64,000 nucleotides of DNA from Corallococcus caeni. GTDB taxonomy: Bacteria; Myxococcota; Myxococcia; Myxococcales; Myxococcaceae. The notes under the pieces were generated by a model. The model was not told the DNA's origin, made no database searches, and saw only the letters and a program-made list of their open reading frames with translations. Each line of letters starts with the position of its first letter. Positions within the stretch are counted from its first letter, which is position 1. The position numbers and the translations under genes are program-made. This document shows, piece after piece, positions 46,893 to 54,677 of this stretch. The stretch covers positions 1,302,001 to 1,366,000 of the forward strand of contig NZ_BTTW01000002.1 of NCBI RefSeq assembly GCF_036245865.1, read 5' to 3'.

Positions 46893-47294
46893 TCAGAGCA
46901 GCCCGTCCAGGATGAGCTCACGGCGCTGGGAGTCCTGCATCTGCGCGCCGTCGTGGGCCAACACCAGGTGCAACTCGGGCGCGGTGCCCTGCAGGTCGTG
47001 CAGCCACCGCAGCTGGTGCGCCATCGCCTGCGCATCCCCGCCGCCCACCCACTGGGCGAGCCGCGGGAGCATCCTCGGGAGCTGGATGTTGTCCTGGTGC
47101 CAGGCCACGTCGCCGACGAGCAGGAACTCGCGCCCGTCGACGAGCCGCACGTACACCATCTGGGTGCCGGGCGTGTGGCCCGGGGCCTTGATGAGGACCA
47201 CGCCGGGGCGCAGCAGGTGCAGGCGCTCGTACTGGAGCGGCGCGAACCCGGCGCGCAGCTCCGCTTCGTGGCTTTCGTCCCTGCTGGCGCCCAA
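46893..47294 (-). pseudogene. Truncated metallo-beta-lactamase-fold hydrolase
   Basis: 133 residues that match only the C-terminal part of the fold: 'IKAPGHTPGTQMVYV' (zinc His), 'FLLVGDVAWHQDNIQ' (bridging Asp) and 'LVLAHDG' (last His). The N-terminal half with the H-x-H-x-D-H motif is absent. Upstream the frame soon runs through a terminator hairpin and reaches a stop in the small lipoprotein gene's 3' end. It therefore looks like the tail of a deleted gene. The only start is a TTG without a ribosome site. Confidence 0.7.
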
Positions 47295-47300
47295 CCAGCC

Positions 47301-47335
47301 CCGCCTCCCGCCGGCACAGCGCCGGCAAGAGGCGG
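47301..47335 (-). terminator. Terminator of the small Cys-rich lipoprotein gene
   Basis: Nested inverted repeats: ccgcctc (47301-47307) with gaggcgg (47329-47335), and inside them gccggc (47310-47315) with gccggc (47321-47326). It lies 15 bp beyond the stop codon of the minus-strand lipoprotein gene. Confidence 0.7.
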
Positions 47336-47349
47336 TTGCCGCGGGAACT

Positions 47350-47610
47350 TCAGTTGCTCAAGCAGACCCACGTGTTGGCGGGGATCTCCTGGCAGAAGCA
47401 CTCGCCAAAGGTGCCATTGGCCCACTGGCAGCCCGTCTCCGCTCCCGGAGTACAGCGGCGGGTCTGGAGCGTCTCACAGCTGCTGAGGAGCTCGGCGGAG
47501 TCCTGACCGGGCTGCACGCCGCTCTCGGCACCGTCTGTCACTTCAGCGCCACCACAGCCCATTCCGAAGATGGAGACGACGGCGAACATCGCGAACCCAC
47601 GAAGCAACAT
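47350..47610 (-). CDS. Small Cys-rich lipoprotein
   Basis: 86 residues. The leader 'MLLRGFAMFAVVSIFGMGC' ends in a lipobox (GMGC). The mature part carries six more Cys, in 'SCETLQTRRC', 'ETGCQW' and 'GECFCQEIPANTWVC', probably disulfide-bonded in the periplasm or at the surface. The ATG at 47610 has gggaggg upstream. Function unknown; small lipoproteins of this kind are numerous in myxobacteria. Confidence 0.75.
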   Translation of the reverse strand: MLLRGFAMFAVVSIFGMGCGGAEVTDGAESGVQPGQDSAELLSSCETLQTRRCTPGAETGCQWANGTFGECFCQEIPANTWVCLSN

Positions 47611-47719
47611 GTGGCCCTCCCTTTCGCTGGTGAGGTGCGGATGCAACAGCGCATGAGAGTGCTGGTCAAGGTTTACATAGAAAGCGCGATGTCATTGAAA
47701 AGCTCCGCACGGAGCGGTC

Positions 47720-48601
47720 TCAGCGTTTGAGATTGCGGAGCGGGGCCTGACGCTGCTTCGCACGCAGGCTCAGCAGCACGCCCGCGAGCAGCGCGGTGCC
47801 ACCCAGGAGCAGCCGTTGGGTGAGGGGCTCTCCGAGCAGCAGCACCGCGCCCACCGCCGCGATGACCGGGACGCACAGCTGCACCACCGCCGCGCGCGCG
47901 CTGCTCAGGTGGGGCAGCGCTGCGTACCAGAGGCTGTAGCCCACGCCCGAGGCGAGCGCGCCTGACGTGACCGCGAGCAGCAGCCCCTTCGATGACGGAT
48001 GGGGGGCCACGTCCAGGGCGCGGGCGAGCATCACGAGCACCAGGGCCAGCGGCACGCTGCGCGCGAAGTTGCCGGCCGTTGCCGCCAGAGGATCCGTGCT
48101 CGCGCGCCCCCGCAGGCTGTAGATGCCCCACGCGACGCCCGCCGCGGCCATGAGCCCCGCGCCGAGCGCATCCGGCGCGCTCGCTCCAGGGAGCGTGAGC
48201 CCTGCGAACCCGGCGAGTGCCACCGCGAGCCCCGCCCACTCGAGCGCGCGCGGCCGCTCACCGCGCGCGAGCCCTGCCGCGAGCATGGTGAGCTGCACGC
48301 AGCCGAAGAGCAGCAGGGCGCCCACGCCCGCCCCGATGCGCACGTACGCGAAGCTGAAGCCGGCCGCATACACGAAGAGCGCGAGCGCCGACGCCCAGCT
48401 CCCGTGCCCCGTCGCCCCGCGGCCGTCCCGCCGGAGCCGCAGCAGCAGCGCGAGCACCAGCGCTCCTGACGCAAGCCGCACCAGCGTGAACGAGCCCGCG
48501 TCGATGCCGCGCGCCGCGCCACCCGAGAGGGCCGCGCGGCACAGCAGCGAGTTCGCGGCGAAGCCCAGGAGGGCAAGCAGGGTGAGGAGGGGAGTGCTCA
48601 C
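47720..48601 (-). CDS. DMT-family (EamA) transporter
   Basis: 293 residues with ten predicted membrane helices in two EamA halves. The first half opens 'LLALLGFAANSLLCRAAL' and includes 'YVRIGAGVGALLLFGCVQL'. The second has 'GALASGVGYSLWYAALPHLSSARAAV' and 'PVIAAVGAVLLLGEPLTQRL', the usual E-P at the last loop. Family members export metabolites or amino acids. It starts at a GTG (48601) with a poor ribosome site. The C-terminus is basic and cytoplasmic. Confidence 0.88.
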   Translation of the reverse strand: MSTPLLTLLALLGFAANSLLCRAALSGGAARGIDAGSFTLVRLASGALVLALLLRLRRDGRGATGHGSWASALALFVYAAGFSFAYVRIGAGVGALLLFGCVQLTMLAAGLARGERPRALEWAGLAVALAGFAGLTLPGASAPDALGAGLMAAAGVAWGIYSLRGRASTDPLAATAGNFARSVPLALVLVMLARALDVAPHPSSKGLLLAVTSGALASGVGYSLWYAALPHLSSARAAVVQLCVPVIAAVGAVLLLGEPLTQRLLLGGTALLAGVLLSLRAKQRQAPLRNLKR

Positions 48602-48772
48602 AACACGGGGACATAGCGGGCCGCGTGACGCGCGTCACGCCCCTGCGGTGGGTAGCCGCGACCGCGCCCAGCACCGGCAGCTCCCACACCCCCGCGTATC
48701 GAGCGTCGACCCGTTGGACCCGGTCCGTGTCCCAAGCGAGGCGGTCCAGCCGCGCGGAAGCCCGTTCTCGCC

Positions 48773-50275
48773 TCAAGCCGGTGAGCCGGGCTCGACCGGT
48801 GCCGGGGCGTCCACGTCGATGCCGTCCCGGCGCAGCCCCTCCGTGCTCGCCGCCTCGGCCAGCGTGCCGGGCGGGTTGTCGTACCAGCCCGGGTCCTTGT
48901 AGCCGTCCAGGCGCTCGCGAACCTTGAGCACGGTGAACATGCCTCCCATGGTGATGTCATCGTGCTTGCCCTGGCGTCCCACCATGGGGATGGAGTTGGG
49001 TGGGATCGGCATCCCCATCCCGCCCATCTCCGCCATGCCCGTCTGGCCCATCGTCATGTAGCCGGGCAGCAGCGCGCGCACCTTCGCGTCCAGCCCATCC
49101 GGTTTCACGCCAATCATGTTGGGGAAGGCGTGGCCCATCTGGTTCATCACGTGGTGGGTCATATGGCAATGCAGGGCCCAGTCGCCGGGCGCGTCCGCCA
49201 CGAACTCGATGGCGCGTGCGCTGCCCACGGGGACGATCACCGTCGCCTCCGGCTTCTGCGCGGACTCGGGGACACGTCCGCCGTCAGTCTCGGTGATGCG
49301 GAAGTGAAAGCCATGCAGGTGGATGGGGTGGTGGTTCTGCGGGCTCAGGTTGCCCAGCCGGATGCGCACCCGCTCACCCTGGCGTACGACGAGCGGCTCC
49401 GTGCCCGGGAATGCCTTCGCGTTCATGGTGAGCACGTTGAAGTCCGTCATCTCGTTTGGATTGGGCCGACGGGTGCCGACGTCGATGCGCCATTCATGCA
49501 GCAGGATGACGAAGTCCCGGTCGACGCGGGGCCCCACGGGCCGGCGCGGGTGGATGACGAACATGCCCGTCAGTCCGAGGCCGATCTGCGTCATCTCGTC
49601 ATGGTGCGAGTGGTACATGTTCGTCCCTGACTGGCGCAGGGTGAACTCGTAGCTGAACGTCTCACCAGGGGCGATGGACTTCTGATTGAGGCCTCCCACG
49701 CCGTCCATGCCGTTGGGCAGCAGGATGCCGTGCCAGTGCACGGTGGTGGGCGCGGGCAGCCGGTTGGTGACGTAGATGCGCACCCTGTCTCCCTCCACCG
49801 CCTCGATGGTCGGGCCATGGACCCGGCCGTTGTAACCCCAGCAGAAGGCCTTCAGCCCGGGCGCGAACTCGTGCTCCACCTCCTCGGCGACCAGGTGGAA
49901 GACCTTCACGCCGTCCACCACCTTCCACGGCAGCTTGGAGCCATTGGGCACCACCACGGGCTGATAGTCCCGGTGGGGCATCCCGGGGCGCAGCCCGTCC
50001 TGCCTCGCTTGTCGCGGGCCGGTGCCCGCGGCGGAGCCCTCGCGAGGCCCGCGAGCCGCCGGGAACTCCGACTGGGCGCGAGCCGCGGATCCGCTCAGCA
50101 GCAGCGCACCTCCCGTGAGCGTCGCGCCCGCTGTCGCCAGCATGCTTCGCCGGGTCAGGGTTCCCGTTCCTCCCGCCTCGGGAAGGCTTCCAGGGGAGCC
50201 CTCGCGCTCCGAAGTTCTGGGGACGTCCTCCTCGCGGACCGGTGCGTGCGCGGTCTCGGTCGTGTGGATGCTCAT
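48773..50275 (-). CDS. Multicopper oxidase, Tat-exported
   Basis: 500 residues. A long N-terminal tail precedes a Tat signal 'LTRRSMLATAGATLTGGALLL' (first 20 or so residues of it shown). Copper ligands are all visible: 'VHWHGI', 'MYHSHHDEM', 'HPIHLHGFHF' and the type-1/3 motif 'HCHMTHHVMNQM' with axial Met. A Met-rich loop near the end ('GMAEMGGMGMP') is typical of cuprous oxidases. The likely role is oxidation of periplasmic Cu(I) to reduce toxicity. Divergent from the Met/His-rich protein gene at 50678. Confidence 0.93.
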   Translation of the reverse strand: MSIHTTETAHAPVREEDVPRTSEREGSPGSLPEAGGTGTLTRRSMLATAGATLTGGALLLSGSAARAQSEFPAARGPREGSAAGTGPRQARQDGLRPGMPHRDYQPVVVPNGSKLPWKVVDGVKVFHLVAEEVEHEFAPGLKAFCWGYNGRVHGPTIEAVEGDRVRIYVTNRLPAPTTVHWHGILLPNGMDGVGGLNQKSIAPGETFSYEFTLRQSGTNMYHSHHDEMTQIGLGLTGMFVIHPRRPVGPRVDRDFVILLHEWRIDVGTRRPNPNEMTDFNVLTMNAKAFPGTEPLVVRQGERVRIRLGNLSPQNHHPIHLHGFHFRITETDGGRVPESAQKPEATVIVPVGSARAIEFVADAPGDWALHCHMTHHVMNQMGHAFPNMIGVKPDGLDAKVRALLPGYMTMGQTGMAEMGGMGMPIPPNSIPMVGRQGKHDDITMGGMFTVLKVRERLDGYKDPGWYDNPPGTLAEAASTEGLRRDGIDVDAPAPVEPGSPA

Positions 50276-50677
50276 GGGGCCTCTCCGTGCCGTGGGTAGC
50301 GGTCGGCCACGAGGCGGCCGAAGTAGGGGCTGCGAATGGCGGGTGGCCTCTTCAGCGGAGAGACACAGTCAGCGAAGGAAGGGATGCTCGCCAGCACGAC
50401 GGGCGTTCGACGCATGGGAACCTCGTGGCCACGCCGTGATGGCAGCCAGGATGACGACCCATGTCGATGTCCCGCGGTCCATGAGGTTCACAACCTCACG
50501 GCTTTGCATCGAAGCGTCGCGCCCGAGCGGCTTGGCGTGGACAACACCGCCTCCGACGTCAGGGATGTAGGCGGCAAGCCACCGCCTCCACCGCCGTCCC
50601 GGTCTGGCTCGGTCAGGCCATCCTCCAGCGCCGGCATCAGCTTTGGCTTGGGAAGCTCAAGCCTGGGAGGAAATGCC
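50276..50677. promoter_or_regulatory. Divergent copper-gene control region
   Basis: A 402-bp stretch without a gene between the multicopper oxidase and the Met/His-rich protein. It holds a perfect dyad, tgaggtt-cac-aacctca (50483-50499), suited to a dimeric regulator, and further on a 6-bp hairpin aggcgg/ccgcct (50569-50587) that would lie in the leader of the plus-strand gene. No regulator gene is adjacent. Confidence 0.5.
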
Positions 50678-51064
50678 ATGAGGAAGCTTGGATACAGCCT
50701 GATCATCACCACGGGACTGCTCTTGGGCCCGCTCGCTGGAGCCCAGGGGACAAGTCAGACACCGACCTCGGAGCGACAGACAAACGCGCCCGCGCAGCCG
50801 CAATCCGGTTGTCCCTGCGGGATGATGGGGAGCGGCATGATGGGCCATGGCATGGGAGGAGCAGGAATGAGCTGCCCCATGCACGGCAAGGCTGACGTGA
50901 AGGTGGAGCAGACGCCGACAGGGGCCATCCTGCGGCTCACCGCGAAGAACCCCGGCCAGGTCGAGGAGGTCCAGCGCATGGCGGAGGGAATGCAGCGCTG
51001 CATGAGCGGAAGCGGCACCCCACGGCAGGGCCAGCCGTCCTCGCCCGGCGCGCAAGGAGGGTAG
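50678..51064 (+). CDS. Periplasmic Met/His-rich copper-binding protein
   Basis: 128 residues. A signal peptide ends near 'LAGAQG' (residue 23). The centre is a metal-binding run, 'CPCGMMGSGMMGHGMGGAG', followed by 'SCPMHGK', rich in Met, His and Cys. The C-terminal half is a small helical domain ('NPGQVEEVQRMAEGMQRCM'). gggagg precedes the ATG. The composition and the divergent multicopper oxidase point to copper buffering or delivery; no named family fits exactly. Confidence 0.78.
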   Translation: MRKLGYSLIITTGLLLGPLAGAQGTSQTPTSERQTNAPAQPQSGCPCGMMGSGMMGHGMGGAGMSCPMHGKADVKVEQTPTGAILRLTAKNPGQVEEVQRMAEGMQRCMSGSGTPRQGQPSSPGAQGG

Positions 51065-51222
51065 GGGGACGACGCAATGACAGAACGATGACCAACGCAT
51101 GGATGCGTGCCCACCTTCGTGTCCATGCGCCTGCGTACCTTGGACACCGTTCCCGTTGCCCGCCGTTCCCTCATGGGGCCACGCCGTGGCCCACGCGCAC
51201 GGAGGCGCGTCTCGTTCCCGCC

Positions 51223-51903
51223 ATGAACTTCACACTCGCGGATCTGTGGACCCACATGGGTCCGGTCGCACAGCTCATCGTCATCCTCATGGGCGTGATG
51301 TCGATGGTGTCCCTCCTCATCCTCGCCGAGCGCACGATCGTCTTCCGCGCGTCCCGCCGCCACTCGCGCAGGTACGCCGCGCAGCTGGACTCCCTGCTCG
51401 CCAGTGGCGACTTCGACGCCGCCGCCGAGGTGAAGACGGAGAAGGACGTGGGCTACCTGGGGAGGACCATCCGCGCGGGGCTGACGGCCTACCGCATCTC
51501 CGCCACCGACAGTCGTGAGGAGGCCATGGAGTCCGTGGCGCGCAGCCTGGAGCGACAGGCGCAGCGGGAGGTCCAGAGCCTCAAGCGCGGCCTGGGCCAC
51601 CTCGCCACCGTGGGCTCCACTGCCCCCTTCGTGGGCCTGCTCGGCACCACCATCGGCATCGTCACCGCGTTCCAGGAGATGGGCGCCGCGAACTCGGGCG
51701 GCATCGGGACCATCTCGACGGGCATCTCCGAGGCGCTCGTCACCACGGCCTTCGGCCTGCTCGTCGCCATCCCCGCGGTCATGGGCTACAACTCCCTGCA
51801 GGGCTGGGTGGACGCCCGCGCGGTGGACCTCTCCGAGGCGAGCAACGAGTTCCTCGATGCCACCTCCCGCGCCCTCAAGCGCACGCGCGGTTCCGTGCGG
51901 TGA
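51223..51903 (+). CDS. ExbB/TolQ/MotA-type proton channel protein
   Basis: 226 residues. Three membrane helices are expected: ~15-38, ~125-147 and ~165-190. The family core is 'LATVGSTAPFVGLLGTTIGIVTAFQEM' with 'GISEALVTTAFGLLVAIPAV', which places the Thr residues of the proton path. The start at 51223 matches the family ('MNFTLADLWTHM'); an upstream ATG at 51088 would add a Pro-rich tail. No ExbD/TolR partner is next to it, so the partner must be elsewhere. A 10-bp stem terminator follows. Confidence 0.9.
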   Translation: MNFTLADLWTHMGPVAQLIVILMGVMSMVSLLILAERTIVFRASRRHSRRYAAQLDSLLASGDFDAAAEVKTEKDVGYLGRTIRAGLTAYRISATDSREEAMESVARSLERQAQREVQSLKRGLGHLATVGSTAPFVGLLGTTIGIVTAFQEMGAANSGGIGTISTGISEALVTTAFGLLVAIPAVMGYNSLQGWVDARAVDLSEASNEFLDATSRALKRTRGSVR

Positions 51904-51941
51904 TCCGCACGACCCGCGGTGGGATGTCTTGCGTGAAGTCC

Positions 51942-51970
51942 AGTGCCCGAAGCCATGAGTTTCGGGCACT
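51942..51970 (+). terminator. Intrinsic terminator of the ExbB-type gene
   Basis: agtgcccgaa (51942-51951) and ttcgggcact (51961-51970) form a perfect 10-bp stem with a 9-nt loop, 38 bp beyond the stop codon. Confidence 0.75.
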
Positions 51971-52073
51971 CTTGAACCACTGGATAGACAGCGGGCTCAC
52001 GTGAACGCCAGTTCGTCCGAGGGGACGGCCGTGGCCTGCGCGCTGGACCCGGGTCCGAGGAAGCTCCCGTGCC

Positions 52074-52298
52074 ATGAAATTCAATCCAGCCGTGCTCATC
52101 ATGGCCGGGAGCTTCAGCCTGTTCTTCCTCGTGTCCGGTGTGCGAGCCCTGGTGCGCAAGCGGATGACGGTCGTGAACCCCTCCCATTCCGGGGCCTGGC
52201 CGGGCCTGCTCGGCAAGGCAGTGCTCTACATCGTGCTGGGCGTGGCCCTCCTGGGTCTGGGCATCTTCGCCACGCTGGTAGAGAACGACGTGCTCTGA
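52074..52298 (+). CDS. Small two-helix membrane protein
   Basis: 74 residues with two hydrophobic segments, 'VLIMAGSFSLFFLVSGVRAL' and 'LLGKAVLYIVLGVALLGLGIF' (the latter clipped here by length), joined by a basic loop. gaggaag precedes the ATG. No family recognised. Composition and reading-frame bias look coding. It lies after the terminator of the ExbB gene and upstream of the toxin region. Confidence 0.55.
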   Translation: MKFNPAVLIMAGSFSLFFLVSGVRALVRKRMTVVNPSHSGAWPGLLGKAVLYIVLGVALLGLGIFATLVENDVL

Positions 52299-52416
52299 AG
52301 CAGCCCCTGCGCCCTGCCGCCCAGGTGGGGCGCTTGGGCCGGCGTATGCCCAGATGCACGGACGAGTTCATGGCGGCCCTGGAGCAGGTGCGCGCAGGCA
52401 AAGGAGCACCGTAGCC

Positions 52417-52491
52417 ATGAGCATTCCCCGTGTCCTCCTGGTGCCCCTCCTTCTCGCTCAGCTGGTCCTCGCGAGGGCCTGTCGGCCGTGA
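52417..52491 (+). pseudogene. Possible remnant lipoprotein leader upstream of the toxin gene
   Basis: A 24-codon frame after a good aaggag site. It encodes a hydrophobic stretch, 'IPRVLLVPLLLAQLVLARAC', that ends like a lipobox and then stops. In the described myxobacterial sitBAI loci a lipoprotein gene, sitB, precedes the toxin. This could be a truncated sitB or a short leader peptide. The evidence is only position, ribosome site and hydrophobicity. Confidence 0.35.
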
Positions 52492-52513
52492 CTTAACTTC
52501 CTTGTTTTGCCAT

Positions 52514-52537
52514 GCTGGCACATTGAACAATGCCAGC
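52514..52537 (+). promoter_or_regulatory. Inverted repeat over the toxin start codon
   Basis: gctggca (52514-52520) and tgccagc (52531-52537) are a perfect 7-bp dyad with a 10-nt loop. The toxin ATG (52530-52532) lies at the loop/stem border. The hairpin could hide the start from ribosomes, or the dyad could be a protein site. Confidence 0.4.
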
Positions 52538-53171
52538 CGCCCCCGCTCCCCACCGCGCCGCGAGCGCCGCATTGCTCCTCGCCCTCCTCGGGTGCGGCTC
52601 GGCCACCGTTGGTGGGGAAGGAAGTCCTGCGCGCGCGAGGTGGGTCAGCCCCATCCTCTCCACGCCGGACGGCGGGCAGCTGCGCACGACAATTTATTAC
52701 GGGCCCTGGCAGTGCAGCGCCGCGTTCCTGTCCCGCTGCGAGTCGAAATGTGCGGCCCAGGGCTACCCGCTCATGGGCTGCATGTGGCTGGCCGACATCA
52801 AGGGGGATTGGCAGGGCCGATACCTCTTCATGCCCGCAGAGGCCGGTGGCCGCCTCGCCATCACCCACTGCTGCTGTGACTACCCCAAGGTGACGGACCT
52901 CCAGCGGCGCCGCGACAAGTGGGATAACGCGCGCGAGCGCTTCCGGGACGTGTGGGGATCCGAATTCGGCGCGTGGCCAGCCAGCAAAGGGAAGGCCTGG
53001 CCAGGGCACCACATCTTCGACCTCGCCCATGGCGGGCCAGCGGTGGCTCCTGACAATGTCCTGCCCGTCCCAAGCGACGTGCACAAGGCCTTCAACGACG
53101 AGTACCCCGCCTGCTACGCGCCTGGAGGGAAGTGGCTGACGCCCGGCCCTGAGCGTCCCTACGCAGACTGA
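52530..53171 (+). CDS. SitA-like lipoprotein toxin with nuclease-type C-terminus
   Basis: 213 residues. The leader ends in lipobox 'LLGC' near residue 22. The middle has a Cys-rich conserved block: 'YYGPWQCSAAFLSRCESKC', 'GCMWLADIKGDWQG' and 'ITHCCCDYP'. The C-terminus is an HNH/GHH-like nuclease segment, 'WPGHHIFDLAHGGPAVAPDN' continuing to 'PVPSDVHKAF'. This architecture fits the SitA polymorphic toxins that myxobacteria pass between kin by outer-membrane exchange. The next gene, 11 bp downstream, is a SMI1/KNR4-type immunity protein. Family placement is from memory of the motif pattern. Confidence 0.75.
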   Translation: MPAAPAPHRAASAALLLALLGCGSATVGGEGSPARARWVSPILSTPDGGQLRTTIYYGPWQCSAAFLSRCESKCAAQGYPLMGCMWLADIKGDWQGRYLFMPAEAGGRLAITHCCCDYPKVTDLQRRRDKWDNARERFRDVWGSEFGAWPASKGKAWPGHHIFDLAHGGPAVAPDNVLPVPSDVHKAFNDEYPACYAPGGKWLTPGPERPYAD

Positions 53172-53182
53172 AGAACGCCGCC

Positions 53183-53659
53183 ATGTCCATGGACAGCTTG
53201 CTGGCCGAATTCTCCCGGCTCCACTTCCCCAACCCGCCCGCGACGTCCGCGCAGCTCACCGCATTCGAGACGCGCACCGGCTGGAAGCTGGACGACGACC
53301 TGCGCGCCTTTTACTTGCATGCGAACGGCGGCACCCTCTTCAGACCCCTGTCGAGCGCGAAGTACTGCATCCTTCCACTGGACGAGATTGAGCGGGCCCG
53401 CGTCGCCATCCGCGGAAGAGACGAGGACAACGCAGGCCCTGCCTCGCATTACACACTGGTGGATATGCAGGACACCAACTACGTCATCCTGGATGTGGCC
53501 ACGCGGACCACCGGCTGCTATCCGTTGCTCGACGCCTTCCACGAGACGTACCCGGACGAGACGCCGTGCATCGCCACTTCGTTCGAGGAGTTCCTTGAGA
53601 AAGCGCTGCGCAGCGGCAACCGGGCGTTCTGGTTGAGCAACGAAACGTCAGAAAGCTGA
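53183..53659 (+). CDS. SMI1/KNR4 family immunity protein
   Basis: 158 residues, no signal peptide. The fold signature is visible: 'PPATSAQLTAFETRTGWKLDDDLRAFYLHANGG' (shown in two parts in the family as a helix pair and turn), then 'FRPLSSAKYCILPLDEIERA' and the end 'FEEFLEKAL'. Such proteins neutralise polymorphic toxins by direct binding. It starts 11 bp after the toxin stop, so the two are co-expressed. Cytosolic immunity to a nuclease is inferred (SitI-like). Confidence 0.85.
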   Translation: MSMDSLLAEFSRLHFPNPPATSAQLTAFETRTGWKLDDDLRAFYLHANGGTLFRPLSSAKYCILPLDEIERARVAIRGRDEDNAGPASHYTLVDMQDTNYVILDVATRTTGCYPLLDAFHETYPDETPCIATSFEEFLEKALRSGNRAFWLSNETSES

Positions 53660-53831
53660 GCGCGCCACGCACCCTTTCAGCTTCCGGCACGCTTTAGGGC
53701 TTGCACCACCATAGGTTCCGCCCGCTGCGTCGCCCACCTCACCGTCCGCCTGCCGTGTTGGCCATGGCAGGACAGAAGAGACGGCGGGTATCGGGCTCAC
53801 CTTCCGCGCGAAGAAATGAGCGCGGCGAATG

Positions 53832-54374
53832 CTACTCGCGGCTGGGCGAACTCTTCACCGGCGGTGCCTTGCTCTTGTGGTCAATTTTCTTTTGGGAGGA
53901 AGTCTCCTCGGCGCGCAGGGCATCGACCTCGTCCGCAGTCGCGAAGAAGCCTGAGCATACCTTCGCCACGAGACCACTCCCGCCCAAGAGTGTTCTTGTG
54001 AGGAGTGAGGCGGTGTGCTGTGCCGTATCGATGACCAAGAAGTCCCCAGCGTTCACTCCCTGAACGAGGGTGAGAAGTGGGGGAACTTCAGCATCCACTG
54101 AAAAGACGATTTCTTTCTGTGTCTCTCCACCCTCAAAGAGGCACGGAACCTTCCGCGACTGTCGCCAGCAAGCAAGAGTGCTTTCGGGAGAGTCGAGGGG
54201 TTTCACTTGTCCGCCCCGAGGGCCCACCCCGATAGCCTGACAGTCCCGAAAGACAATGTAGAAGTCAGGTCGCGAAGGCTCATCTGCCAGCGCACTGCTC
54301 GACAGCGCGCATGCCATCGTGACGAGCCCAACTCGCCACCGATTGAATCGACTGCCGGCACCAATGCGCATCAT
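53832..54374 (-). CDS. Exported protein of unknown function
   Basis: 180 residues. Two ATGs in a row (54374 and 54371) follow gagggga, and the second has better spacing. A signal peptide 'WRVGLVTMACALSSSALA' is cut before 'DEPSRP'. The mature part has three Cys and a hydrophobic strand-rich centre ('VPPLLTLVQGVNAGDFLVID'), ending in a Lys/Ser-rich tail. No family recognised. It is the last gene before the biosynthetic operon and reads away from it. Confidence 0.6.
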   Translation of the reverse strand: MMRIGAGSRFNRWRVGLVTMACALSSSALADEPSRPDFYIVFRDCQAIGVGPRGGQVKPLDSPESTLACWRQSRKVPCLFEGGETQKEIVFSVDAEVPPLLTLVQGVNAGDFLVIDTAQHTASLLTRTLLGGSGLVAKVCSGFFATADEVDALRAEETSSQKKIDHKSKAPPVKSSPSRE

Positions 54375-54677
54375 GTCCCCTCGCAGCGTTGAGCCGACGA
54401 CCTTGGCATTGGCGGCCTCGTGAGTATGTGGCGCGGTGCCGTACGATGGATGCGGGGGTGTCCGTCTTCGTGGGCTCCGTGCAGGGTGCACCGCGGTGCC
54501 GGTGCGGTCCGCTCTGGATCAATTCATGAAGTCACCCTGGATTGTCACCCAGGATGTTTCCGAATGAGGGCGGCGCGGCGTTTTTTCGCGTGTTAGAGGT
54601 CCGCGACACCGGGCTGCCGGGCGGCGTGATTCCGCGCGGAGAGCCGAGGTGCAAGTCATTGCATCAGGAGCCCTCGC
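54375..54677. promoter_or_regulatory. Control region of the NRPS operon
   Basis: 303 bp without a gene, between two divergent starts. The clearest element is a direct repeat, gtcaccctgg (54531-54540) and gtcacccagg (54544-54553), period 13 bp, whose cctgg/ccagg ends also form a dyad. It is about 125 bp upstream of the NRPS start. Otherwise I see no clear -35/-10 pair. Confidence 0.4.

Noticed and set aside
46868-47425. A 185-codon alternative frame over the truncated metallo-beta-lactamase-fold gene
   Set aside because: Arg/Ser-rich translation without motifs; the zinc motifs lie in the other frame.
53701-54063. A 120-codon plus-strand frame
   Set aside because: Antisense to the exported protein at 53832-54374, which has a signal peptide and a better start.
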